12,617 bases of DNA from an uncultured Magnetococcales bacterium (GTDB lineage Bacteria > Pseudomonadota > Magnetococcia > Magnetococcales > Magnetaquicoccaceae), in NCBI GenBank assembly GCA_903913345.1, contig CAIWLA010000075.1, positions 1 to 12,617 on the forward strand, read 5' to 3'. Under the pieces are notes generated by a model. It saw only the letters and a list, made by a program, of their open reading frames with translations. It searched no databases and was not told where the DNA came from. The position numbers were made by a program, and so were the translations under genes. The first letter of the stretch is position 1. Each line of letters starts with the position of its first letter. Shown here piece after piece: positions 1-7,283 of this stretch.

Positions 1-1769
1 GGGGGAGGTTGTCCACCTGCTTGAGCGAGATGTCGGACCAGATGAAAAAGGTTCATGCCAATTCCACTTCCGCGTAGACCCTTGTCTGAGAAATACTCTT
101 CAATCCACTTCCTAATTTGAACCTCAGCAGATTCAAACTTGACCCCTGGATCTGCGAATTGGCTTAGGCTGCCTTTGGAAATACCAGAAATGAATGCTTC
201 GTAATGAAGCTTCTCGTCTTGGTAGACAAGCACCATCGGGCTGATATGCTCAGAGTCATCGGACCCTGATATTTCAGCATCAAACTCTGGCACATACCAA
301 CCGATCGGCAACATTTCAAGGAAGTCGGCGGTTGCAATCTCACCCGATTCCATTTGCCTTGCCAACTCTCTGATTAACCCGATTGAAACATGTCCGAGAG
401 GTAGCCTCTTCCTCGGTTTGGGCTTTTCACCACCGGTCTCTTTCCCCCAAAGTTCATCAAAATCAGCCCATTGAATGGCTTCCCGCCAATCATCCATGAA
501 AAGCACAATATTGGCAGTTTCAGTCCCGCCGAACTTCGGCCCTCTCAAGGCGCGGCCAACCATCTGACGCATAAGAATCTGACTGGTTGTCTGTCGAGTG
601 AGGAAGACGCTCTGAACCATCGGAACGTCAGTTCCTTCAGTGAGCATGCGCACGTTGATGAGCACGTCCAACTCGTTGTTCCTGAATTTATTTAGCACGA
701 TAGCATTCTCGTCACGGGATCGACGGTTACGCCCGTCGACAGAACCTGGATCCGCGTCTATGTGTGAGTAGACGACATCAGCCCGCACCCCGTTCGCGAT
801 CAGTTTCTCGCGAAGGTAGTCACACTGAATCCATCGATCGGCGAAAACAATCGTCTTCCCGAATTCTTTGCGTCTATCGACGTATGTTTTCCAGATGACA
901 TCGTTGCGCGTCTGGTTTTGGGCCAGTTGGGTGATGATGTCTTCTGGGACATCCTGATAGGAGGCCCTCCATCGCTGGTATTGAACAGTATCGAACTTGG
1001 GTTTGAACTTCGTCGTGCATGGAATTGGAATCGGCCTCGCGAGGATTTCGGCTGCGATCAACCGGGATGCACTTACCTCGGAAATGATCCGCTGGGGGAA
1101 TAGCTTAGTGAGCCATCCTGACCTCTTTTCGTCGCTGTACATGGGCGTCGCGGTGAGCCCAAGCAGCTTCATCTTTGGGGATTCCTGACGTAACGCGAGA
1201 ATGAATTCTGCGTAAGAAGGGGCAGGAGAGTGATGCGCCTCATCAAACACCACCATCAATTTCCCTTTTGCAGCGTCTAGGAAAGCTCTCAGCGAGGCGT
1301 GGTTCTCTCTGAAGGCCCGCACAGCCGTCTGAAGTGTGCAGATCACCACGTCGTCATCTGCCGAAACATCCGCGATCCTGCCATGACCGATGGTCCCAGA
1401 CACAACCTTGGCACGCAGGTATTCCTTTGGTTCATGGATGAGGCCGACTTCCATCTCATCAGCAGCATGGCTTCGTTTACCAAACCCATCCAAGGCTTGC
1501 TCAAGCAGGTGGTGAGTGTGGGCAAGCCAAAGTACCTTGTAGCCGTCACTCAAGGGATTTCGGCAGAGGAATCTGATGGCGGTGAAAGTCTTGCCAGCGC
1601 CAGTCGGGAGCACAAGCAAACCTCCGACCCCGGAGGTTGGTTCAGACTCGTACCACGCCCTGAGTTTGGCGAGTGCCTGGGTCTGGTGGGTCGCTTCTGC
1701 GCGCTTCGAAGGGTGCTTTCGCGCTTCGTTCAGATCGTATTTACGATCCCACTCATTGATTACACCCAT
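1..1769 (-). CDS. Superfamily II DEAD/DEAH-box helicase, 3' end outside the window
   Basis: Predicted ATP-dependent nucleic-acid translocase or helicase of the type III restriction / SSL2-like group. The 589 codons in the window read open to the left edge, so the C-terminus is missing. Visible motifs are the P-loop LPTGAGKT (residues 54-61), the Walker B box DEAH (176-179), GLTATP shortly after it (motif III), and QMVGRALR (402-409, motif VI with the arginine finger), giving two complete RecA-like lobes. The region after about residue 430 is accessory and not recognised. The ATG at 1769 was chosen because an AGAGGTGG ribosome-binding sequence precedes it at normal spacing. It lies 70 bases downstream of the YqaJ exonuclease gene on the same strand, so the two are probably co-transcribed. 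The pairing suggests DNA processing, either defence or recombination. The helicase call is firm; the substrate is unknown. Confidence 0.93.
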   Translation of the reverse strand, partial: MGVINEWDRKYDLNEARKHPSKRAEATHQTQALAKLRAWYESEPTSGVGGLLVLPTGAGKTFTAIRFLCRNPLSDGYKVLWLAHTHHLLEQALDGFGKRSHAADEMEVGLIHEPKEYLRAKVVSGTIGHGRIADVSADDDVVICTLQTAVRAFRENHASLRAFLDAAKGKLMVVFDEAHHSPAPSYAEFILALRQESPKMKLLGLTATPMYSDEKRSGWLTKLFPQRIISEVSASRLIAAEILARPIPIPCTTKFKPKFDTVQYQRWRASYQDVPEDIITQLAQNQTRNDVIWKTYVDRRKEFGKTIVFADRWIQCDYLREKLIANGVRADVVYSHIDADPGSVDGRNRRSRDENAIVLNKFRNNELDVLINVRMLTEGTDVPMVQSVFLTRQTTSQILMRQMVGRALRGPKFGGTETANIVLFMDDWREAIQWADFDELWGKETGGEKPKPRKRLPLGHVSIGLIRELARQMESGEIATADFLEMLPIGWYVPEFDAEISGSDDSEHISPMVLVYQDEKLHYEAFISGISKGSLSQFADPGVKFESAEVQIRKWIEEYFSDKGLRGSGIGMNLFHLVRHLAQAGGQPP

Positions 1770-1839
1770 AAAACCCACCTCTCGGAGTCGACGCTTAGTA
1801 AATACAAGTTAAACAGTGATTTTTAACAACAAAAACGAA

Positions 1840-2463
1840 CTATCCACACTCAATATTCTCCTTCCACCATCGTAGTGCTTTTCGTTCGATTTGCTTCCGC
1901 TCTGTCTCATTGATATCTACACGAAGCACCTCCAGGCGCTTCAGTGGAACGTCGCCAGAATTAATCAACCTGAGCCCTTCCCCCCAGGATGTGAGTGGCA
2001 GATGAATGACATGGACTTGATTTACCCCCAGTACAGTGGCCTGGAATCTGACCTGGTCTAAATAGTCAGGCGGCACGACCCCTCCCCATTCCGCTTTGTG
2101 AACCTTAATCTCCGCGAGAATCCAATCAGAGGTCGGTTTCATTAGAATCAGATCTGGTGTAAAGCCAAGTTTCTTGCGAGAAATAAAGGCTTGAGAGAGA
2201 GATTCTCCTCGTCCAAGAATCCCTTTTGCCTTCGAAATAATAAGGGGTTCTAATTCGGAGCCAACCTTCATTGGAAGGTTCGGTGTGAAGACGCCCCCAA
2301 ATTCAGTATCTAGTTTGTCGGAAATCACCTGATGGGCAGACTGCCAGCGACTCGTTCCGGTGATTTTCGGCCAGTCTGTCGCAGTAATGTGTTGTCGCCG
2401 CAAATCCAACCAAGCATCTCTGTTACTACTGGCATTGACATCGGTGATCGTGAACTTGTGCAT
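1840..2463 (-). CDS. YqaJ-like (lambda exonuclease fold) PD-(D/E)XK nuclease
   Basis: Predicted 207-residue DNA exonuclease of the YqaJ viral recombinase family, the fold of lambda Exo. The N-terminus carries the family signature: a W-L-x-x-R-R segment then ITATD (residues 18-30) and a following helix. Putative metal and catalytic residues are E72, D104 and the E118-x-K120 pair, followed by the Y-x-x-Q-x-x-x-Q helix (134-141). The length is typical for a lone YqaJ domain. I chose the ATG at 2463 because AGGAA lies about five bases upstream; an in-frame TTG at 2484 is possible but has no such signal. YqaJ exonucleases in phages resect double-strand ends for single-strand annealing. Here the partner is a helicase instead of a recognisable annealing protein, which points to a nuclease-helicase pair. 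The fold is confident; the biological role is inferred. Confidence 0.85.
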   Translation of the reverse strand: MHKFTITDVNASSNRDAWLDLRRQHITATDWPKITGTSRWQSAHQVISDKLDTEFGGVFTPNLPMKVGSELEPLIISKAKGILGRGESLSQAFISRKKLGFTPDLILMKPTSDWILAEIKVHKAEWGGVVPPDYLDQVRFQATVLGVNQVHVIHLPLTSWGEGLRLINSGDVPLKRLEVLRVDINETERKQIERKALRWWKENIECG

Positions 2464-2629
2464 CTGATTTCCTACAGTGAGCAAACAGCAATCAGGCGAT
2501 AGGATGAACTGCCCGTTGTCACCTTATCGGCGTGGTTTCTATGGGTTCGATCGATCGTTAGGATATCTCCACTTGGCCAATAAACCACCCGAATGTCTGC
2601 AAAATGGAGAGGATCCTACCCTTTCTGCA

Positions 2630-3196
2630 CTAAAGAGGATCAGTAAAGTCCGGCCAGCAAAAGACCCGACCAGGGTCATCACCCTCGACCTCTCTTCGAA
2701 TGTTCCGCTGGCGAATGGCCACCATTTGTTCCGACCGATCAAAGGCTTCCACCATGACGCCCTCTTTGAAGACGAGTTCGTGGACCTCCTCGTACTTCCA
2801 GGACAACTGAGTCCCCATGTGGACATACAGTTGAGAAATAAAGCCGGAGCCCAGCAACAGTCTCCCCGTGTACTTCAGCGGGTAGCTTAGGTCCAGGTAG
2901 TGATTGTTGAACCAATCGTTCCCTTCACCTAGTCCCTTGGGTTTAACACCCTTAATGCTCGGGCCAACTATTGGCGCATAGTCTTTCCCGGCCAGAAAGA
3001 TATGAAGCTGATCCAACACGAGGCGGCAGTCTGAGATCGCAAAACGCGCATAGAAGCCTCTCCAACAAGCAGTATTGGGCGCTTGTGGATTCATTCCAAG
3101 GTGGGTTGGCTTGAACCAGGATTTTTCATCGCTGATCCCGGTGATACTGAAATCACGATCTTTGTAGCGGAATCCATCACTGATTTGGCCCGTCAT
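2630..3196 (-). CDS. Conserved-looking hypothetical protein, 188 aa
   Basis: I do not recognise a named domain. It is a soluble protein rich in aromatic residues and glycine, without signal peptide or membrane segment. Distinctive stretches are the N-terminal TGQISDGFRYKDRDFSITGI, a TACWRGFYA segment, and a YTGRLLLG...LYVHMG segment followed by a tryptophan- and glutamate-rich WKYEEVHELVF. The alternating hydrophobic pattern suggests a mostly beta fold. The ATG at 3196 is supported by a strong AGGAGGT ribosome-binding sequence. The gene starts 66 bases after the DUF4258 gene ends and is followed by 166 non-coding bases before the YqaJ gene, all on one strand. Given its position it could be a partner or immunity-like protein for the DUF4258 product, but nothing in the sequence proves that. 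Coding status is confident, function unknown. Confidence 0.8.
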   Translation of the reverse strand: MTGQISDGFRYKDRDFSITGISDEKSWFKPTHLGMNPQAPNTACWRGFYARFAISDCRLVLDQLHIFLAGKDYAPIVGPSIKGVKPKGLGEGNDWFNNHYLDLSYPLKYTGRLLLGSGFISQLYVHMGTQLSWKYEEVHELVFKEGVMVEAFDRSEQMVAIRQRNIRREVEGDDPGRVFCWPDFTDPL

Positions 3197-3262
3197 TTAA
3201 ATCCGACCTCCTTCCACAACGTTCGAAGTGAGAATTGCTTGGCCTTTGCTCATACTCAGCAT

Positions 3263-3553
3263 TTATGCTGACCGCCGCAGGGATCGAAAATCGTGGTTTC
3301 GATAGGTAGTCAGAACATCACCACAAAGAGCACACACCACCTGAAGCCCTGCATAGGGACGAAGATCCACACCGTCTCGGGAGGCAAATCGGACTTCCTT
3401 TTCACCAATGGCGTAGATTTGCGCCCCCCGAGCCCAAACCATGCGCCCATAGGCCAAGACGGCTTCCACGGCTGCTGTGGAAATCCGCCGAGCGTCCATC
3501 CGGACTCGGGCGTGGTTCGTCAAGGGCAAGGGATGGACCAGCGATGGGCTCAT
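3263..3553 (-). CDS. DUF4258 domain protein, possible RelE-like toxin
   Basis: A 96-residue protein matching the DUF4258 pattern: an N-terminal NHARVRMDARRIS segment (residues 13-25), a helix AAVEAVLAYGR, then strands ending in VVCALCGDVLTTYRNHDFRSLRR. From family knowledge, DUF4258 proteins have a compact fold likened to RelE/ParE toxins, and some are encoded in toxin-antitoxin pairs. The start at 3553 is clear because GGAGGTGA lies directly upstream. No recognisable antitoxin (MqsA-like zinc finger, AbrB, RHH or Xre) is adjacent; the next gene encodes the unrecognised 188-residue protein. A perfect palindrome 37 bases upstream suggests operator control. Either it is a toxin with a new kind of partner, or a solitary DUF4258 protein with another role. 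Confidence 0.8.
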   Translation of the reverse strand: MSPSLVHPLPLTNHARVRMDARRISTAAVEAVLAYGRMVWARGAQIYAIGEKEVRFASRDGVDLRPYAGLQVVCALCGDVLTTYRNHDFRSLRRSA

Positions 3554-3589
3554 GAATCACCTCCAGGAACTCCATTTTCTCGCCTACGG

Positions 3590-3608
3590 CTGGACAATGT
3601 TTGTCCAG
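3590..3608. promoter_or_regulatory. Palindromic operator candidate
   Basis: The sequence ctggacaatgtttgtccag is a perfect inverted repeat with 8-bp arms and a 3-bp spacer. It lies 37 bases upstream of the DUF4258 start codon, at the edge of an AT-rich promoter-like stretch. The size and symmetry fit a dimeric repressor site, as in autoregulated toxin-antitoxin operons. As RNA it could instead form a leader hairpin with a three-base loop. No repressor gene is identified next to it. Confidence 0.5.
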
Positions 3609-3660
3609 TTATGACAACACTATAAATATTCTTATCATTAATAATTAGATAACATTTCAG
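3609..3660 (-). promoter_or_regulatory. AT-rich promoter region for the DUF4258 operon
   Basis: This 52-base stretch is markedly AT-rich against its surroundings. Read on the minus strand it contains TATAGT (3619-3624), a reasonable -10 box placed so that transcription would start at or next to the palindrome at 3590-3608. The -35 position (around 3642-3647, TAATTA) is poor. A split TTATC...GATAA inverted repeat spans 3632-3652. The location fits a promoter for the group running leftwards, but the exact boxes are uncertain. Confidence 0.35.
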
Positions 3661-3869
3661 ATCCGCACACCCCACGAGATATCTTCGCTAAGATTGGGAT
3701 CCAAAATTCAAATGGAATTCGGAAGTAAGACCTTTACTCAATCTGAGCGGAAGTGACTAGGAATCCGACCTACCTGAAGGGTCAAATCAGATCAACCGGG
3801 CAGGAAAGCAGCAATAGGCCCCAGTGACTTCTAAAAATGACCCGCTTCCGACGCTTTGTATGCGGCGGA

Positions 3870-5387
3870 CTAGATGGGTGGACCAACCAAGATGCAGCGA
3901 TTCTGGCGGGTTTCCACTGCCCAACCATCTGGCGTCGAATAGATCCTGCGGATTGGCCCTTTGGCGATGATGTGCCCGATGGGGGCACCGTCCACTGTCA
4001 ACCAATCAGCACGGTTGTCTGACCATACCAGAACAAAATTGGAGAACGGCATGACCAGGAACTTGCCGGAAGCCTGGATGCGCCCAAGCACCTTGCCTTG
4101 GCCGAGAACCAGGATGTGGTCCTCCATGTTCAAGTAGAGCCTTCCGAAAGCTTCCTGGAAGCCGCCCGGGAAACACGAGAGTTCATAAGCCTGTAACGGT
4201 TCCCCGGCTTCGCTAATCTCGAACAAGATCCCCGATGAAGTGGCGGCGAAGACTCGCTTTCCGTCCCCGGAAAATCGAACGTAGGTCAGCCAATCGGCTG
4301 CCGTGGCTTCACCCACCGAGAAGGAGAATTCGATGGAGAGACCGACCTTTTGACCATCGACCTCCACACTGACCTCTTCCTTGCTGTAACTGTCCTTATC
4401 GACAAAACGGGACCGGGGCGGCCCCTCCTGAAGGTCATCGGGATCGACTCCCGTGATGACACGATAGGCATCATTGATGGCCTTCATCCTTTCATCGGCC
4501 TTCGGGTTTGTAGAAACGTCGGGATGCCATTTCATTGCCTGGGTTTTCCTCGCCGCCTTGATCTCATCCAGAGTCGCCGGGAACGAGAGCCCCAGGACTT
4601 TCAAGGCCTGCCGAATGTGCTCCGGCACGACCTGGGCCTCCGCCGTCTCGATGCGAAGCCAGTTCTTCTTGATGGGCATCTGGAGACCCCAAAGGGGCTC
4701 ACCAGCGGGCGTGAGGCACCAAACCTGATCGATTGCACCCACGAGCGCCCTGGAGCCATCAGATGACACATCTGCGTCCTTGATCATGCGGAAGGGGTCG
4801 CGATCACCGAGCCGCATCGCCTTGGCCCTGTTTTGGACCATGGATAGTTTCGTGGTGTCCATGGTCCATAACGGCTGAATGTCGGCATCGAATGTAGCCA
4901 ACCTCCCGTAGAAACCAAGGTCGGAAAGGACTACTCCCTCGGTATGGGCTGCCATCCGGAAAAGCTCATCGGTCTCCCGACGGACGCGGAGGCTGCCATC
5001 CCGGTTCACGACCTCCACCGTTGACCCACTCCACCCGGCCACGCCGTTCTTCTCATACCTCTTGACGAAGAAGAAGCCATCCCTGAACGCGAAAGCCAGC
5101 TTGAACATCGGATCGGGACCGGAGCCCTTGGGGAACTTCTCCTGCCTGGAGATGGTCCATCCTGGGCCATTGGCATGGAATGCAGATCCCTTGGGCAGTT
5201 CGTCCGGTCGAAGTGGAAACGCGGCCACGCGAGGCACCTTCAGGCAAGGGATTCTTGCTGGATCGATCTCCGGGCAGCCACTCCGCCCTGACGCTCCAGT
5301 CGTGACCTTCGCGGGAGCCATGGGAGCGGCGGTCGCCGTGGGGGCTGAAGGGGAGCCCTTCCCGAAAAGCCGAGAGAAGAACGACAT
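3870..5387 (-). CDS. J-domain protein with interrupted beta-propeller-like repeats
   Basis: A 505-residue protein. After a short N-terminus (MSFFSRLFGKGS) comes a low-complexity Ala/Pro/Thr linker (about residues 8-35). WD40/PQQ-like beta repeats follow to about residue 250, including a 'SSDGSRALVGAIDQVWCLTPAG' type blade. A J-domain occupies about 258-318 with its intact HPD motif at 288-290, and more blade-like repeats ('FSGDGKRVFAATSSGILFEI') run to the end. J-domains stimulate the ATPase of Hsp70 (DnaK), so this protein probably brings DnaK to whatever the propeller binds; this is inference. The ATG at 5387 was chosen because TGAGG sits just upstream and overlaps the stop codon of the preceding small gene. 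An in-frame ATG at 5537 would overlap that gene entirely and reads as basic junk. No signal peptide is seen. It is the last gene of the group with the SNIPE-like nuclease. Confidence 0.82.
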   Translation of the reverse strand: MSFFSRLFGKGSPSAPTATAAPMAPAKVTTGASGRSGCPEIDPARIPCLKVPRVAAFPLRPDELPKGSAFHANGPGWTISRQEKFPKGSGPDPMFKLAFAFRDGFFFVKRYEKNGVAGWSGSTVEVVNRDGSLRVRRETDELFRMAAHTEGVVLSDLGFYGRLATFDADIQPLWTMDTTKLSMVQNRAKAMRLGDRDPFRMIKDADVSSDGSRALVGAIDQVWCLTPAGEPLWGLQMPIKKNWLRIETAEAQVVPEHIRQALKVLGLSFPATLDEIKAARKTQAMKWHPDVSTNPKADERMKAINDAYRVITGVDPDDLQEGPPRSRFVDKDSYSKEEVSVEVDGQKVGLSIEFSFSVGEATAADWLTYVRFSGDGKRVFAATSSGILFEISEAGEPLQAYELSCFPGGFQEAFGRLYLNMEDHILVLGQGKVLGRIQASGKFLVMPFSNFVLVWSDNRADWLTVDGAPIGHIIAKGPIRRIYSTPDGWAVETRQNRCILVGPPI

Positions 5388-5394
5388 GGCTACC

Positions 5395-5580
5395 TCAGTT
5401 CGGTTTCTGTTCGCCTTTGCCCAACGGCGATTCACTTTGTGGCTTGGTTCCCGGCTTGGGCCAACCACCCTTAGGCTTTGGCGCTCTGATTGCCTGACCG
5501 ATGTCATCCTCCCAATCCCCTTCGAGTGTGAGGGCATCAGGCTCAGGTGTCTTTTCCACGGGTTGCTTTTGGAGGGACAT
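5395..5580 (-). CDS. Small proline-rich protein, 61 aa, in the SNIPE-like operon
   Basis: The small open frame fits neatly between its neighbours. It starts 26 bases after the nuclease stop codon and ends 7 bases before the J-domain gene, whose ribosome-binding sequence overlaps this gene's TGA stop. The product is acidic in its first half (DALTLEGDWEDDIGQAI) and basic and proline-rich in its second (KPKGGWPKPGTKP), likely disordered apart from one short amphipathic helix. No strong Shine-Dalgarno sequence precedes its ATG, so translation is probably coupled to the upstream gene. I do not recognise a named family. Such a peptide could be an adaptor between the nuclease and the J-protein, but that is inference. 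Coding status is likely because of the spacing and the non-random composition, not proven. Confidence 0.6.
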   Translation of the reverse strand: MSLQKQPVEKTPEPDALTLEGDWEDDIGQAIRAPKPKGGWPKPGTKPQSESPLGKGEQKPN

Positions 5581-5606
5581 GGCGGATCACGACGAGGACA
5601 GCGGTT

Positions 5607-7247
5607 TCAGGAAAGGGTCTCGGATTCCCCTTCGAACAATTCGGTGGTGGCGTCATAGAGGATCTGGCTCTGGAGCCACTGACGACCCTTCGCGGGATCA
5701 TCATGGAGGGCTCGTTCAATGGCAAGCGTCTCGCGATACTCCTTCGCCTCAGAGGTCATGGTCCACTGCGCCTTGATGCCGAGCTTGTCCAACTCCTCGC
5801 GGATGATCGTGACGGGCACCCGGAAGAACTCCTTCCGTGGATTGACCTTGTTGACCTGGGCGGTGAGGAAGTGGCGGTGGAGGGCTGTTTCCAGCGCCGG
5901 AGCATCCTCGTTGAAGATCATGGCGTGGACATCAAAACTGAAGGGAACGCTGGCATCGCCGAGTTCCCGAACACGGTCCAGGGGTTCCAGGCGGCGTGTC
6001 AGGCCGATCTTGAAGACATCCTCTCCGAATGAACCCACATTCGAGATGACATAGACATGCCCCATCCGTGTCTGCTGGGCCATGGACATCGCCCGCTGGT
6101 TCCTTTCCTCTGCTTGACGGAGTTTCTCGACCATCTCGGCAAGCTGGGCTTCAAACTTCTCCCGCTGCTCTGCCGATGCCTTTTCGACCTGGGCTTGAAT
6201 CTTCTCCATGGCCTTTCGAAGAGATTCCTCTTCCTTGGCTGCTTCCCTCATGGACCGTTCAAACTCACGCTGGGCGCGTTCCTCCTCCCGAATCTGGTCC
6301 TTGATCCGCCGCTGCTCCTCCCTATCTCGAAGCTTGATTTCCTGGACGGTGGCAGCCCATCGCAGTTCTGTTAAGCGGGCATCCAAGTAGCCTTCAAGGA
6401 TTCTGGCGCTTCGAAAGGCGGCACCGTTGTAGTTCACCAGATTGAAGGCGTCTCTGATTTCCTGCTCCAGCTTCCCTACATTGTCGTTCTTGGTCCTGGA
6501 GAGGATGCTGTCCACCTTGCCGTTGAAGGCATCTGTGACGAACCGGATGGCGGTTTCCTTTCGGTTGGCCTCGACGTAATCGCAGGTGGCGGCGGTGTGG
6601 CCCTTTACCATCAGCCGTGAACGCTCCCTGGCGTTCTTGAGTTCTTCCCCGGCTTCGGTGAAGCCATAGTCGCTGGCCAACTCGTCCAGAAGGCTGCGTG
6701 AAGGGATCACGTACTGGTCGCCATAGCCTTCGATGAGGTTCTTCATGGCCTTGGCGATCTGCTCATAGCGCTCGGCATTGCGAACGGCTTCGAAGGCACT
6801 TCCGGCTATCTCCTCGCCCCGTTTCGTGGCGTTGTCGATGACGCTCTTCGCTTCCCGATGAGCCGAACCCATGATCGACTCGACCTTCTCCCGAGCTTCC
6901 TTCAGGGCTTGATTGGCCTGGGACCGAAGGTTCTTGGCTTCCTCTTCCGCCTTGGTCAAGGCGTCTATGGCATCCAGTCCAGCCTTCTCGCGCAAGCTGT
7001 TGGCGGCTCTCTGCGCTTCGTCTGCTGTGCGTCTGGCTTCCGCCAGGATTCGGTCAGCCTCGGCCTGGGCATCGAGTATGGCCCTGAACCTTGCCAACGC
7101 ATGGTTCTCGGCCTGAAGGTCCGCATTCGCCTTGGCGCTCGCCTCGATTTCAGCGTTCAGCAGTGCCTGCTCCTTGGTGGCCGACTTCTTCGAAATGAAG
7201 AGGTATATGCCGAGACCAACGGCGACCAGGATAAATAGGAGGTCCAT
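5607..7247 (-). CDS. SNIPE-like membrane-anchored DUF4041 / GIY-YIG nuclease
   Basis: A 546-residue protein with the architecture of SNIPE, a reported inner-membrane nuclease that cleaves phage DNA as it enters the cell. An N-terminal membrane helix (about residues 3-19) is followed by a long Ala/Glu/Lys coiled coil (about 25-165). DUF4041 spans about 165-325, with YVIP at 179-182 and the CDYVEANRKE and DAFNGKVDSILSR stretches. A second coiled coil covers about 320-390. Next comes a T5orf172-type GIY-YIG domain (about 395-480): VYVI at 398-401, FKIG at 412-415, downstream arginines, and the metal-binding glutamate E453 in ALETALH. All key nuclease residues appear intact. The ATG at 7247 has GAGGTGAT directly upstream. 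It is the first of three co-directional genes with very short gaps. Known SNIPE acts alone as I recall it, so the partners here are of interest. Confidence 0.9.
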   Translation of the reverse strand: MDLLFILVAVGLGIYLFISKKSATKEQALLNAEIEASAKANADLQAENHALARFRAILDAQAEADRILAEARRTADEAQRAANSLREKAGLDAIDALTKAEEEAKNLRSQANQALKEAREKVESIMGSAHREAKSVIDNATKRGEEIAGSAFEAVRNAERYEQIAKAMKNLIEGYGDQYVIPSRSLLDELASDYGFTEAGEELKNARERSRLMVKGHTAATCDYVEANRKETAIRFVTDAFNGKVDSILSRTKNDNVGKLEQEIRDAFNLVNYNGAAFRSARILEGYLDARLTELRWAATVQEIKLRDREEQRRIKDQIREEERAQREFERSMREAAKEEESLRKAMEKIQAQVEKASAEQREKFEAQLAEMVEKLRQAEERNQRAMSMAQQTRMGHVYVISNVGSFGEDVFKIGLTRRLEPLDRVRELGDASVPFSFDVHAMIFNEDAPALETALHRHFLTAQVNKVNPRKEFFRVPVTIIREELDKLGIKAQWTMTSEAKEYRETLAIERALHDDPAKGRQWLQSQILYDATTELFEGESETLS

Positions 7248-7277
7248 TAGATCACCTCGGAGTGGAGAATTCCTTTG

Positions 7278-7283
7278 GTTATA
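7278..7283 (-). promoter_or_regulatory. Possible -10 box for the SNIPE-like operon
   Basis: On the minus strand this reads TATAAC, about 30 bases ahead of the nuclease start codon, which is a plausible -10 position. A matching -35 box at 17 bases is weak (GC-rich). It is the best candidate in the vicinity but not a strong promoter by eye. Confidence 0.3.

Larger units (their letters stand above)
3554..3869. other. Gene-free stretch between the two minus-strand gene groups
   Basis: About 316 bases separate the end of the J-domain gene from the start of the DUF4258 gene. The part near 3590-3660 holds the palindrome and the AT-rich promoter-like segment described separately. In 3661-3869 I see no convincing coding frame and no strong terminator hairpin with a T-tract for the gene group ending at 3870. 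Local composition changes here, which suggests a junction between two acquired modules. Confidence 0.5.

Noticed and set aside
1299..1826. Plus-strand frame of 175 codons opposite the helicase
   Set aside because: It is antisense to the P-loop half of the helicase and has no ribosome-binding site or recognisable motif.
2548..2557. CGATCGATCG palindrome between the 188 aa and YqaJ genes
   Set aside because: It is only 10 bp and simple in composition; I see no promoter boxes around it that would make it a credible operator.
5388..5537. N-terminal extension of the J-domain protein to an in-frame ATG at 5537
   Set aside because: The extension is basic and featureless, has no ribosome-binding sequence, and would overlap most of the 61-residue gene; the ATG at 5387 has TGAGG upstream and begins a typical N-terminus.
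5062..6032. Several plus-strand frames opposite the J-domain and SNIPE-like genes
   Set aside because: All are shadows of minus-strand genes whose motifs are unambiguous.
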